Positions 21,601-33,440 of a stretch of 64,000 bases of DNA are shown here, in pieces; position 1 is the first letter of the stretch, and every line of letters starts with the position of its first letter. This DNA comes from Cryptomeria japonica. Lineage: Eukaryota > Streptophyta > Pinopsida > Cupressales > Cupressaceae. The notes under the pieces were generated by a model, which worked only from the letters and a program-made list of their open reading frames with translations, was not told the DNA's origin and did no database searches. The stretch lies in assembly GCF_030272615.1 (NCBI RefSeq), contig NC_081413.1:21082501-21146500 (forward strand), written 5' to 3'. Made by a program: the position numbers and the translations under genes.

Positions 21601-22799
21601 GACTACAATGAGACATTTGCACTAGTTGCTTGCTTAGACATTGTGAGAACAATACTAGCTATAGCAGTTCAAAACAAGTGGGCAGTAAATCAAATGGATG
21701 TGAAATCGTCTTTCTTGAATGGCATATTAGAAGAAGAGGTCTATGAGGAGCAGCCACCTGGATATGAGATTTTGGATCATGAAAACAAGGTTTACAAGCT
21801 CAAGAAGGCACTTTATGGACTCAAACAAGCCCCAAGAACATGGTATAGCAGAATTGATAGTTATCTTTTATAAAATGGATTCAATAGGTGCATCAGTGAG
21901 CCTACATTGTATACCAAGATGAATGAGCAAGGTGAGATCATAATTGTATGCTTGTATGTTGATGACTTGATATTCACAGGGGATTTATCAATTGACATGT
22001 TCAAATCAACTATAAAAAAAGAATTTGAGATGATTGATTTGGGTTTAATGAGATATTTCCTTGGAATTGAAGTAAGTCAAAATGATAAAGGTATTTTCAT
22101 TTCACAATCTAAGTATGCAAATTACATTATGAAGAGATTTAATATGATGAATTGCAAATCAGAACCAACACCAATAGTGACAGGTTTAAAGTTGGGTAAA
22201 GATGACAAAGGAGCTAATGTAAATCAAACTTTGTATAAGAAATTTTTTAGAAGTCTCATGTATTTAACAACCACAAGGCCTAATATAATTTTTAGAGTTA
22301 GTCTCATTTTGAGGTTCATGGAATCTCCAAAAGTTTCACATTGGCAGGTTGGAAAATAAATTTTGAAATACATTAGTGGAATAAGGAACTATGGAATTCT
22401 CTACTCAAGGGCAAATGATTTCAAGTTGATAGGATACATTCACAGTGATTATGCGGGGACTATAGATGATAAGAAGTGTACTTCAGTCTATGTTTTTCAT
22501 TTTGGACCTTGGGCATAAAAGAACAACCAATAGTCACTCTTTCATCAGCTGAAGTGGAGTATGTAGCAACTATAGGAGTAGCGTGTCAAGCAGTATGGAT
22601 GAGAAGAATCTTGAATGAATTGAAGCACAAACAAGAAGAACCAACTAAGATCTATTGTGACAACAACTCAGCCATAGTACTGTCTAAGAATCTAGTCTTT
22701 CATAAAAGGTGCAAGCATATAGACAGAAGGTATCATTTCATCAAGGAGCTGATCAACAATGGAGAAATCATTTTGGAGCATTGTACATTAGAGGATTAA
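18670..22799 (+). pseudogene. Copia gag-pol, decayed
   Basis: Gag from ATG 18670 has IPQFNGNFFDYQTITMKVLF and TWDILQTTYQG, as in UBN2-type gag. The knuckle near 19535 is CHYYKKFRHYLSEC, with the second Cys changed to Tyr. The protease near 19690 is FLDLGCSNHMSG, where the catalytic D-S/T-G has become D-L-G. The pre-integrase segment HLRFGHLNFGSLNLL lies at about 20175. The integrase follows to 20800, with LRTNRGGEY and [29 protein letters not shown] (21690), [11 protein letters not shown] and LYVDDLIFTG (21955). RNase H: TLSSAEVEYVA, YCDNNSAI, HIDRRYHFI (22730). More than a dozen stops, plus shifts, separate these blocks. It cannot make a working polyprotein. Confidence 0.92.
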
Positions 22800-22899
22800 T
22801 TTGATGATATCTTCACCAAAGCATTGGGAAAAGAAAGTTTTCTTCATCAAAGAATCAACTTGGGAATCATTGATGTTCATAGTTGTGATTAAGGGGGAG

Positions 22900-23463
22900 T
22901 ATTGGAGTTAATCACCAACTAATCCCACCTACTATGTCTCTATAGACTATTTTTTTTCTCCACCAGTGTTTCTTCAGCTCCTCATGCCTTCTCTAATATT
23001 CTTATAGAATAGATTTTAATATTAAAAAATGTGATTGTAATCTGTCTATGATGTCCTTGCACTAGTTGTACAACATAGAAGTAAATGCATTGAATAATTT
23101 AGGAGTTTTTCTTGTTTCTCTTATGCATACATATGGAAGAGTCTAGAAGTCTTATGGTAACTCTTAATAGACACAGTATAGTAGTTTTTTGTAAGTAGTA
23201 TGACAAAACAGGGACAAATATATTTGGAGTTGTAGAAGCACCCAAAAAAAGCAAGAAACAAGGGAAGCTTATTGTCTATTTTTTTATGGAACTCAAGTGT
23301 TGCAGTTCTGTTATACAAATCAGACTGTATGGGTTTTGATATATATATATATATATATATATTCTGTACAAAATGATCATTTTTCTTTGTATTGTTTTAG
23401 CTGCTTCTCTTTGCTTTTTATATTCTCTGTTTTTCTATTTTTCCTCTACCTCTTTGTCCAACA
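22900..23463 (+). mobile_element. 3' LTR of the copia element
   Basis: About 564 bp. It matches 17289-17730 plus 18478-18577 closely. The internal TA tract at 23339-23361 is short, showing the unexpanded state of the LTR. Preceded by PPT AAGGGGGAG. Confidence 0.9.
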
Positions 23464-23468
23464 TATAT

Positions 23469-26340
23469 CTTTCTGCAGAGTTAACCCTAGCCTGGATTCG
23501 TAGTACAGGGGAATAAAGTGGCACCATGGAATGCCACTCTGGTGGGTTGCTCCTACATATTGAGGGAGGACAAAGAGAATGAAAAGAGCAGAAAAAAATT
23601 GTTGCTATGATTGGGAGCATAAATAGTCTTGGAACGTGAGGTGAAGCAAGCGCACAATGAAATGCAAGTGTACTGGAAGCCCAATTTAAGAAAGAGAAGA
23701 TTTGAACGACTACATTAGAGATATCTTCCACAACGTTCCTATAAATACATATTCGCATAGGTTCCTACAACCTACAATAACAACACATAATGTCCTTTGT
23801 TCTGATAGCAACTTGGAAATCTTATCCTTTTCCATAAGATAAAATTTGCAATAATAATTATGTTGTTTTTAGAACTTATTCGAGAATTGGATATCTCATT
23901 TATTTTATCATGAACTTTGGAACGATGAGTATGTTGTTTGTTCAACTTTTTTGAGAATTGTATTTATCATTGATCATGAACTTTGCAACAATGTTTATGT
24001 TGTTTCTCCAACCTATTTGAGAATTGTATTTATCATTTGTCATGAACAAATTCTAGATTGTCTTTGACCAAACATATTTCATATGGTGTCTTAAATGCTT
24101 GAGAAATGTAGTTTCATTGAATGGAAGTAAGCGAGTGAATCAACACATATTGAAATAGAGATATAGTACATAATGATTTTAGCTTGGGTAACCTCGATGT
24201 AGGATAAGGCCAAAATAGTGAATTACATATTGACAATCATGTTCCTCCATCTAATCTTTCAAATACAATTCTCTATAGTGTGCCTTGATAAGAATTACTC
24301 GTTTATTCAATATGTTTCATTGTGCTCTATTGTTGTACAATCATCTTTGACCTCAAGAAGTCACGTAGATCAAAGATTGGCAATGCTTCATTAACATCGC
24401 CTTTGAATTATTTTCAGTGTCTTTTGTGATCTTGCGATGACATATTCATGCTCAAAGGGGAGCACATAAGTTAGATCCCACACAATAAGGGACGTGAATC
24501 GACACAATCCATAATGTTAATCTTATTTTTGGTTTGAAACAATAAAGAATGTAAGGAGATCAAGACACAACAACCATGGAATATATGTTCGACCAATAAG
24601 ATGATCTGTGAAATAAAACAATATATAAAATAAAATGATAAATAAAGCAAGATAATAGATATAGATCGTTATGTAGATGTAGAATTGCTGAAATAAGATA
24701 ACCATTTCATAACATCATCTTCACACCATCACTAATACATTCTTTAAGAAGTATTGTAAATGTCTTCATGTAAATAACATTTTTAAGGTTACTAACAGTT
24801 GTAACATACCAAATCATGCAATATTGTGTGTAAAGGATGATATTTAATATTGTTCAATTAAAAGGATAAAGTCCTACATGATTTTGCAGCTAGTTACAAC
24901 TTTTGAGTGTAACAATTATGATTAGAATAACATATCTTTGAATATTTTTTCCCCATGGTATGGTTGAGTACTAGAGAAGAACAATTTCATATAGTTCAAT
25001 AAGAGAACTACCATTAAGTTTGATAATGTTGTTGAGATTGAGTTGAGTTAAACCATACGTAATCAGGTTATATAACATCTCTTGATACCTTATTGTTGAT
25101 CAAGAAGGTCATATTTAATATATATGGAAAGTATGAATAAATTATCTAGTTTGTGAGCTATACTATTGGGTATGTGCAAGATCATGGTGGGCCAAACAGG
25201 CTCTTAAGTGGCAATGAAAATCAAAAAATAGAGTTAGGAAACTTGACATAAAATTTTGAATAAGTTATCAACATTATTTCAAAAATATGTAAGAATAAAA
25301 TCGTTAGGAAATTGAATGTAGTTTCTAAGCTACTAGTTTGTTTTTTGAAAAAAATAAATCTATTTGACAAAAATTAAAATTTTAATGTAGTAGTACTCAA
25401 ATTTTAGGAAAAAGATAAGAAGCAAGTGTGTGTCTGACCACCCTCATCATAGTCAAATTATAATAATTTTTTATAATATTATAGCTATAAGTAGAAGACT
25501 CATGTCTGGATGTGACACGTATTTTTTTATTACTTTCTTTGAAATAAATAATTAATTATGATTTTTTTACTGTAACTTTTTTAAAATATAAAAAACTCGT
25601 ATGTTTGACCACCATAACTTGGTCAAAACTTTATGAAAATTATTTTTTCCTTTTGTAATCCTATAGTATATGAAACATAGAATGTGACGCATGTTTCAAA
25701 TTCAAAAAATGTGATACCATTTGAAATTTATAGATATTTTTCAATTAGACTATCATCAAAAAACTAGTCAGAATATTGCCACCTTTTGGTCCCTCATGAT
25801 CCTTCACATACCCTATTATAAGAATATGAGGTTGCATTTAATAGGATAAATAAAATTAAAATATTAATAAATATTATTTGTAATACTATTATTCAATTTA
25901 TATTTTCATTTGTTGGTCCAATGGACATAGTGTTGCATACTTTCATAAAATTTATTGATTAAATACTTAGAATGGGTTTATATATACTATTGTATTTCCT
26001 TCAAAGATACCTATAAGAGATTATTGGATTCCTATGTAGAAATAGGAATAATAAGGCTATTGAGGTTTGGTTTTGAATCGCAACATCCTTGGATGAAAAT
26101 GCGATGGTATAGTTTTCTAAATTGAGAAACTCTACATATGTCCTAATCTTAATTTGAGTTAAGATTCCCTAGCAGATCTTGTACTTAGATATGTTTTAAT
26201 CTCCTTCCCTAGAGAGATGTATAATAGATATTGTTCATTGTTATTGACAAAGCCTAGCTAACAATTAATCTCCACGTAATACAATCTTAATATGTGTCAA
26301 ATTTTGTTGTGTGGAAAATTAGTATTGGGTGCTAACATAT
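23469..26340. other. No gene recognised
   Basis: AT-rich sequence with no coding signal I trust. At 23500-23760 composition is closer to balanced and a 107-codon frame exists on the minus strand, but it has no recognisable motif. Near 25425-25510 and 25590-25700 two similar stretches (TGACCACC...GTCAAA...) look like a diverged direct repeat of about 170 bp. Confidence 0.4.
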
Positions 26341-26365
26341 AATTAATGTTCAAAACATCATGAAA

Positions 26366-27103
26366 TCATAGAGAAAGGTTCCTTAACATTTTTGAAGTTT
26401 CAACATTCTTGCAAATCAAAGCTTCCTTGATGTTTAGAACATCATGAACAATATGGTCTTGATCCATCTTACCTTTATCATGGCTACACGTTCTAGTTGA
26501 GGGGCCAAGAATAGGTCTTGTACTTGTGCCATGTTGATGTACAACAATATTCTTCCCTTTGACCTCCATAATAGCAGAAGATGAGCCTGAATTAATATTT
26601 GTCAAACCTTCAAGGATCCACACCTTTTCATGCAGTTTCTTGAGACTATCGATATTTTTCTGCATAGTAGTTCTACTCATAGCCGCAACAAACCTAAGCT
26701 TATCATGAATCTTATCGATGGTCTCTTCTAGAAACCTACTATTTTCCTCATGGCCAGTCTTCATAATTTTCACATCCTTGGACATATTTTGGCTAAGAGC
26801 AAACATTTTATCTGCATTTTCCAAAGAAGGAACCATGTTCAAACTATTCTTCCCCTACTCTACTTTATCGTTAAGGGCATTAACCCTATCCTTAAGTATT
26901 TTGATTTCAAACACCATCCATTTAAAAAGGTTGTTTTGTGACTTTGTCACATCCTTGGCCATGACCATCATGTCCCTTGTTCCAGTAGCAAAGGACCCCT
27001 TATCCATTCCTATAGGGGTACCTTTCTCTATATCAATAAGGATATCAATGTAGATTAGTCCTAAACATGGCAACTTAGTTTTGCTGGATAGACCATCAAA
27101 CAT
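26366..27103 (-). pseudogene. Unrecognised coiled-coil protein, one in-frame stop
   Basis: From 27103 to 26366 one minus frame of about 245 codons is interrupted by a single TAG at 26857-26855. It is charged and helical (NNLFKWMVFEIKILKDRVNAL, IDKIHDKLRFVAAMSRTTMQ). A second copy at 32475-32900 is colinear, with Leu in place of the stop. It sits head-to-head with copia RT sequence in both copies. It may be the gag-like part of another retroelement. No zinc knuckle or named domain seen. Confidence 0.45.
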
Positions 27104-27263
27104 AAGTAAAGAGTGCCTTGATTAATATACGGAGGATGAAGTGTACATGTATCAAAAATAAGATTTTCAAGTGAAGATGAACGAGTATCTTGTATGTCAA
27201 CTAAAAAAATATATATACAGCTTGAAGTAACCCAAGGCACAATACATCAAAAGTGACAATCAT

Positions 27264-28257
27264 TTGGTAGAACAAGAATTCCTATGGAGTCCTTCAAATT
27301 TTAATATATATGTCAAAAGAATCAATAATGATGTCATTCTAGTAGTTGTATATGTAGATGACATCATTATTATGAGTGGTGCAACACAAACTATTGAACT
27401 AATCAAATATTATATGAATAAAGATTTTGACATGACTGATCTAGGCCTCTTACATTAGTGCCTAGGTTTAAAAGTTTGGCATATAGATGGTATTGTTTGT
27501 GTCTCATAGTACACATATGCCAACAATTTAGTGTTTACTCAACAAATTCACAATAGAAAATTGCAAAATCTCATCTACACCTATGGACAAATGGTTGAAG
27601 ATTTCAACCAAACTGACTCTAAGACATTTAATGAATCTATCTACAAGCAAATAGAAGTGATCCTAATATATCTCACAACCATAACACTTGATTTGAACTA
27701 TTGTTTTCAATTCTAAATTCATGACAACACCACTCGTAAAACATTGGATTGCAACAAAGAGTGCATTGAGAATGTGAAAGGGACTATTGACTTTGACATT
27801 TTGCAAAATAGAAGCACAGACCTAGGCTACATGGAATTAAAAATTTAAATTGAAAAAGTTTTGTAGATGATAGAAAAATCATTTTTGGATATGTTTTAGC
27901 CATAGCATGGGTGCCATTAAACAAACTGACAAGAGCAACATGTAGCAACTCTTTCCTCAACTGACACATAATAAAATATTAAGGAGTAGTGAAAGAAACA
28001 TGTGAAGCAAATTGGCTTAAAAGGATTCTTTTAGTCTTTTAGACATGAACATGCCAAATGATTGAAACTACATCCTTCTCATGTGACCATCAAATGGTAC
28101 TCAAATTTGCCAAAAATCCAGTCTTCCATGAGCATACCAAACATGTCAAAATACATTCTCACTTCATGAAACAATTTGTTGAAGATGGACCTATTAAGTT
28201 GCATTATTGTCTAGTAGAGGATCAAATTACAAACATTTTCATAAATCTTTGGTCCTG
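27264..28257 (+). pseudogene. Copia RT and RNase H remnant, copy 1
   Basis: RT motif VVVYVDDIIIMSGATQ at about 27345, then FDMTDLGLLHYCLGLKVW and, after stops, the thumb. RNase H pieces follow at 28058-28250: SFSCDHQMVLKFAKNPVFHEHTKHV and HSHFMKQFVEDGPIKLHY. The upstream gag, protease and integrase are absent. The frame is broken by several stops. A truncated second copy lies at 33070-33440. Confidence 0.85.
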
Positions 28258-28365
28258 ACAAACTTGTAAAATTTTGCAATAAGATTGGTGTAGTTAGTAG
28301 ATTGGTCATTATGGGATGACATTAAAGTAATTAACAATAGTAGATTTCCACAATCCATTCAATTA

Positions 28366-28447
28366 ATAGTTTATGTTTTTGGATTTGATTGTGTGAGAAT
28401 TTTTGCATCCAGAAATTCTCACACAATCAAATCTAGAAACATATACT
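28366..28447. repeat. Perfect-core hairpin
   Basis: Two arms share the 20-base core ATTTGATTGTGTGAGAATTT and its complement around a loop of about 10 bases (TTGCATCCAG). With a few mismatches the arms extend to about 33 bases each. It lies just past the copia RNase H fragment, where the 3' LTR would begin, and TGTGAGAATTT/AAATTCTCACA has the form of LTR termini. Confidence 0.75.
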
Positions 28448-28700
28448 ATTAAGTAATTATTATTTAAGAATGGTCAATTAGTTATTAGTTGTAGGTTTTA
28501 ATAAAGTTGTTTTGACTTTAAAATATACTTTATGTTTTATCACCTTCTAGAATGTTCTTTTATTTATCCCACATTGATAATGTGGTTTTTCAGCCTTCAT
28601 TGTAATGATATATAAAAAATATTTTGCTTCTTATTTAATAAATAAATGTCTTAGTAATCTTTTATATGTTTAATTTTGGTAATAGTTAGTAATACTATAA
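28390..28700 (+). mobile_element. Probable copia LTR remnant
   Basis: AT-rich sequence after the hairpin has an LTR-like order: TTGTAGGTTTTAATAAAGTTG, TTCTAGAATGTTC, CACATTGATAATGTG, a TATA-like ATATATAAAAAATA near 28608, and AATAAATAAATG. It follows the RNase H remnant. Borders are not fixed. Confidence 0.45.
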
Positions 28701-29350
28701 TGCAAAAATAAAGATCTCCTAATATTTATCAATAAACATACCTTGTAAAGAGAATGAGTGATCTTATGAGATAGCTTGGGTGGAGTACCAACATTAGAAC
28801 TAAAGAATTCTCTCACATCCAACGTGACTTTTACAATAAGGCAACCTATGGGCACTTAGATCACTCTTAAATCTGAACAGATTCATGACAAGACTAAGAG
28901 GGGACTTGGTCAAATTCTTGGAAGCCCTTTCCAAGATTAGCAAAAAAGGCGGGGCCAACAACATCTATCCAAAATAATTCATTTCTCAGTACATTAAATA
29001 AGAAGACACAGAGGACTTAGGTGACCCATCTTCATTAGCTGGTGATGCTTCTAGTGACCCATCTTCAATTAGGGTGAATTCATTGAGCCTGGAACCTCAT
29101 CTATCGGCAATGAATCTAGACAGCCAGAAAATTAGCGATATTTAAGATCTCCCAAAGCATCACCCACATTATTGAAACCAGATTGCAGAAAACAAGAGTT
29201 GATATAAAATTTAATGTCAAGCTATTGACCGAGAACCTCAAAGTAACAAGGAGCGAACTCAATCTTCTCTTAAACAATGTGTGCTCTACCTGCCGTCTCA
29301 GTCGTCCAATAAAAAAGAACAGTAACATATCATCGACGTGGTAACATATA

Positions 29351-29381
29351 CCAAACTTGGCGGCAGATGCACCGCTAAAAT
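29351..29381 (-). pseudogene. CXE copy 1, 31-bp relic
   Basis: The stretch around ACTTGGCGGCAGATGCACCG is identical to 38761-38787 in the intact carboxylesterase (residues about 278-288). It is followed directly by the 5' flank of the gene (ACAGTTTGTTGGCATTGATC at 29420, also at 34673 and 39796). Nearly the whole coding region has been deleted. Confidence 0.75.
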
Positions 29382-29473
29382 GTTTCTCCCAGAACCGCAC
29401 CGTTTCTTCCATTGCTTAACAGTTTGTTGGCATTGATCAGTGGCATAGCGGGACCATGAGGTAAAGTCCAGGA

Positions 29474-29722
29474 TGTGAAATTTTCAGCTAAACCTCCATA
29501 AGAGATTATGGATCTAGCTAGAAATAAAGGAGAAACTTGCAGAATGAAAACAGAACAAAAACAGAGCATAAAGAAATCTGAATCAAATGAAATTCTTATA
29601 TTAATTCATTTGATTCAGATTTCGTTATGTTCTATTTTTGTTCTGTTTTCATTCTGCAAGTTTCTCTTTTATTTCTAGCTAGATCCATAATCTCTTATGC
29701 AGGTTTAGCTGAAAATTTTACA
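29474..29722. repeat. 117-bp palindrome at the element's left end
   Basis: Arms 29474-29590 and 29606-29722 are near-perfect inverted copies around a 15-bp centre. The right arm is the LTR end in normal orientation (GATTCAGATTTC...TTTAGCTGAAAATTTTACA). The left arm is its reverse, and its inner end (AAGAATTTCATT reversed) matches the 3' LTR beyond the right arm's limit. Confidence 0.9.
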
Positions 29723-29734
29723 TGGTATCAGAGC
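29723..29734 (+). other. PBS, initiator Met tRNA type
   Basis: TGGTATCAGAGC follows the LTR end exactly, a perfect match to the common plant copia PBS. Confidence 0.9.
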
Positions 29735-29894
29735 CTGGGAACTAGAAGAAAGGAGAAGAGCATTTATTTTCTGCAGGTATTGAAATTCTGAGCTGTTTTA
29801 GAATGGAATTCTTATTGCTTTGGGGGAATCTATTGGTATTTTTGTATTAGAAATGAACTGAAATAAAGTTCCAAAAGGGGTAGTCTAGTCTAAA

Positions 29895-30971
29895 ATGGGA
29901 ATTAGATATCATCCATCTATCATCTTTTTGGAAGAAGGAAATTACAAGTCGTGGCGTAATGGAATCCTAAAGCATTGTCATTGGATTCATCTTTTGCCTC
30001 ATTTATATGGACTTATTCCCAAACCAAGTACTTGTTGACATAAATCTGCATGGGAAAGTAGAAATGATCATGTCTTAGGATTAATTGGTTTAACTGTTGG
30101 GGACTATACATCATGGGCTCTATCACACATTGAGTGCCCTCACACTCTTTGGGCCACTATATGGGAAATGTATGGAGATCCCAATGAACCTCCATTTCCA
30201 GATGAAGACATGCTTCTCTCCCTTGATAATGATGATGATCCTATGTATGACGATGGCACTAAAGAGGAAATTGCTTATTGGAAGAGACTTGATTGTTTTG
30301 ATTACACAAAGACATCTCCTCCTGCTTCTCCTCTTTCCACACCTCCGGTATTGGTAGCTGTGTAGTCACCTCCAACTACCAGTTTGATAGAGATCTTGGC
30401 TTCTTCGAATGCTACTTCAGATTCTCTTCAACAGGTTCATTCTTGTCCACTTGAAGAGAGAGATATTATCCTATCAGACATTTATCATTTGTTTGTTGAA
30501 TCTCTCCTTGATCATGATGACAATATTGAGGGCACATGTCTTCTCTCCGATGTCAACTCACATCAAGTTGTGTCTTCTTTTGGTTTGGATTCTCTTGTTC
30601 CCTCTCAGCCACTCCATGCTACTATCTTGACACATCCTGATTCACATCCGAACAAATCTCTCACTTTAGTTGTCAGTGTTCCTGAATCTTATATGAAAAA
30701 GTCACAATTCAGCATCGGATTGGAAAAATATGAGTATTTTCTAGAACCATTCACCTTTATTCCTTCATACATTTCACTTGAGTGGGAATTCAGCAGTTTG
30801 ACAGCTCAAGGTTTCTATCTTCCAAAAGGAAATGGCATCGTTTGTTGCAGGGGAACCTACTACAACATTCATTTTGCTACATTTTGTATTGACATTCTTT
30901 CTCTTCTTTGTGAAGGCACAAATAGCCACTTTCTGCAAGATATATGGTTGAAAGACATTGTAGCATATTAG
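29895..30971 (+). pseudogene. Gag-like frame of the copia-type element, two stops
   Basis: ATG at 29895 opens a 359-codon frame broken only by TGA at 30036 and TAG at 30363. The start FLEEGNYKSWRNGILKHCHW matches the L-x-G-x-NY-x-x-W entry of copia gag. HTLWATIWEMYGD fits the next helix. An acidic block (LLSLDNDDDPMYDDGTKEE) and a Ser/Pro linker follow, then a C-terminal part I do not recognise. No zinc knuckle, protease or RT. Confidence 0.65.
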
Positions 30972-31091
30972 GTATCAAGTAGAGTTAGTGTTAATTTTGA
31001 GGAAGGGTTTTATTCCCACTGGGTTTTCTCTCTTTCCTCTTTCCTCAATTCTTTCTTCTTTCCTCTTTCCTTGGTTAGAATTAAGGGGGGG

Positions 31092-31432
31092 TGTTGGTGG
31101 TTAATTCCAACTTCACATAACTATTAGTTCACTACCACAGATTGTGGATCACTCACTAATCTCTATTAGGTTTAGATTCATTCTTTCTGTCTGAACTAAG
31201 GTTGTTAATTCAGTCTTCTCTTGCCTTCACCATAATGTTAGATCATGGGGTGGTTCAAGTTTTGTATAAATCATGCTTTCAGCTACTGTAAAAAATGATG
31301 AGTTAATATAAGAATTTCATTTGATTCAGATTTCTTTATGCTTTGTTTTTGTTCTATTTTCATTCTGCAAGTTTCTCCTTTATTTCTAGCTAGATCCATA
31401 ATCTCTTATGCAGGTTTAGCTGAAAATTTCAC
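31092..31432 (+). mobile_element. 3' LTR of the gag-only copia-type element
   Basis: Starts TGTTGGTGGTTAATTCC after the PPT and ends GAAAATTTCAC at the target duplication. Its last 130 bp match both arms of the left palindrome. Confidence 0.85.
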
Positions 31433-31437
31433 CCAGG

Positions 31438-32400
31438 AGTCTCCATTTCTAGCAACGCCTTTATATAGCTTAATTAAAAATGAATGCAGTATCGTCTATT
31501 TATAGAACTTCTTAACTATACATTGAAAAGGTACTATTAATCTTTTTTTTTTTTAAAAGAACGATAGAAGTTCAATTATATTGTCTGTACTCTAGTTGTT
31601 GGTAAACTACTCTCTTCTACTATGAATTTTTTTCTCAACAAAGTGTGTTTTATTGGTCATTAATATTACCCAATATTTGATCTTAAGAGTCTACTTAGAT
31701 TTGCACAATGGTGATCTGACAATGGTAATCTTTGTTTTAGAACATTCCTACAAAATGTGAGCTTAAATGTCTTTCAATTCTAGATCTGACAATGGTAATC
31801 TTTGTATTAGATCATCCCTACAAAATGTGGGCTTTTGTCTTCCAATTTTAGATCTAGAAGATTTTATCCTCAAGTTGGTTGAACAATAGTTCTTACTGCA
31901 GAAGAAAAAATAATTAAATATAAAATGAATTTTGTATCATGCTTATTCTCCCTGCTTCACCTCTCTTAAATATCTTTTTCCTCCCAGAGATGTAAGCCTT
32001 CACATGACCCTTGCTATTATTAAAAATAATTTTATATATATTTAATTTTTTTCATCTTTGTTTGGACATAGTTTCATTTCAACGAGGGGACATCATAATC
32101 CACCCTTCCAAAAATTATTTGTTCTCAATTAATCACAAATTAGAATGCTTTTAGAATTACTAGGATCCAAAATTTTTATTGAAGATCTATATTTATCAAT
32201 CCTCAATTCTCCTTGTGATGAAATTAACTTATATGTGCTACTATGATAAATTCAGGATTTAGAAAGTTTGCACCAAGTGATGCTTCTCCATCTTCCTTAG
32301 TTTTTCTTGACTTTGTACTTCAGTGTTGTCCCTAAAGAGTTATTACTATGCTTTTCTCAACCTACCTGCCAAGATAGTCCTTCAATGCTCTAATAAGGTT
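31438..32400 (-). promoter_or_regulatory. CXE 5' flank, copy 1
   Basis: Colinear with 34720-35620 and 39835-40770, the flank of the intact carboxylesterase. It keeps both TATA-like sites, CTATATAAAGG near 31459-31469 and CTATAAATAG at 31496-31505 (minus). It has lost its gene: the copia-type element sits at its proximal edge, and only a 31-bp coding relic remains beyond. Confidence 0.7.
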
Positions 32401-32474
32401 GATTCAAACCCATGACCCAACGCTCTAATACCCTTTATTGGCCCAGTTTGTCATTGCATCAAAACACCGATCTA

Positions 32475-33440
32475 TCAACGATCGATACAAACTATAGAGA
32501 TATGGATCGCACGGGAGGCAGTTAGTTCCTTGTCACAAATCCCGAAGGGAGTGCTAACCATTTTGCCAGTAGTTTTCACATCCTTGGACATATTTTGGCT
32601 AAGAGAAATCATTTTATCTGCATTGTCCAAAGAAGGAATCATGTTCAAACTATTCTGCCCTAACTCTACTTTATCATTAAGGGCATTAACCTTATACTTA
32701 AGCATTTTGATTTCAAACACCATCCATTTGAAATGGTTGTTTTGTGACTTTGTCACATCCTAGGCCACCACCATCACATCCCTTGTTCCAGTGGCAAAGG
32801 ACCTCTTATCCATTCCCATAGGGGTACCTTTCTTTATATCAATAAGAGTGTCAATGTGGATTAGTCCTAAACATGGCAACTTAGTTTTACTAGATAGACC
32901 ATCAAACCTAAGTAAAGAGTGTCTTGATTAAAATATGGAGGATGAAGTGTACATGTATCAAAAATAAAATTTTCAAGTGAAGAGGAATGAGCATCTTGTA
33001 TGTCAACTAAAAAATTATCTATATAGCTTGAAGTAACCCAAGGCACAATACATCAAAATTGACAATCATTTGGTAGAACAAGGATTCCTATGGAGTCCTT
33101 CAAATTTTAATATGTATGTCAAAATCATCAATAATGATATCATTCTAGTAGTTGTGTATGTAGATGATATCATTATTACGAGTAGTGCAACAGAAACTAT
33201 TGAACCGGTCAAATATTATTTGAATAAAGATTTAGACATGACTGATCTAGGCCTCTTACATTAGTGCCTAGGTTTAAAAGTTTGGCATATAGATGGTATT
33301 GTTTGTGTCTCATAGTACACATATGCCAACAATTTAGTGTTTACTCAACAAATTCACAATAGAAAATTGCAAAATCTCATCTACACCTATGGACAAATGG
33401 TTGAAGATTTCAACCAAACTGACTCTAAGACATTTAATTG
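32475..33440. pseudogene. Second copy of the coiled-coil/copia RT block
   Basis: Colinear with 26750-27630. On the minus strand 32475-32900 repeats the unrecognised coiled-coil frame (VNALNDKVELGQNSLNMIPS). On the plus strand 33070-33264 repeats copia RT (LVVVYVDDIIITSSATETIE, then MTDLGLLHYCLGLKVW after a stop). Similarity stops at GACATTTAAT and resumes with 28990-29330, so about 1.36 kb present in copy 1 is missing here. This places it in the segmental repeat, not as an independent insertion. Confidence 0.8.

Larger units (their letters stand above)
17289..23463 (+). mobile_element. Complete Ty1/copia element with TATAT target duplication
   Basis: The 5' LTR starts TGTTGGAGTTAATCACC at 17289. 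The 3' LTR starts at 22900 (TATTGGAG, one G-to-A change) and ends CCAACA at 23463. TATAT stands on both sides (17284-17288 and 23464-23468). Order inside: LTR, PBS, gag, protease, integrase, RT, RNase H, PPT (AAGGGGGAG), LTR, which is the copia order. The coding part has many stops. The 5' LTR is far longer than the 564-bp 3' LTR because of microsatellite growth and a duplicated end. Confidence 0.92.
29474..31432 (+). mobile_element. Gag-only copia-type element with palindromic left end
   Basis: The right end is a 341-bp LTR (31092-31432) preceded by PPT AAGGGGGGG. At the left, a PBS (29723-29734) follows an LTR end at 29722. The left LTR holds only the last 117 bp, and this is preceded by an inverted copy of itself. 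CCAGGA flanks both sides (29468-29473 and 31433-31438), consistent with a 5-6 bp target duplication. The internal part has one gag-like frame and no pol. It sits in the 5' flank of CXE copy 1. Confidence 0.8.

Noticed and set aside
17094-23758. Possible old gene frame joining both sides of the copia insertion on the minus strand
   Set aside because: Rejoining at TATAT gives an open frame of some length, but it has no recognisable motif and composition gives no support.
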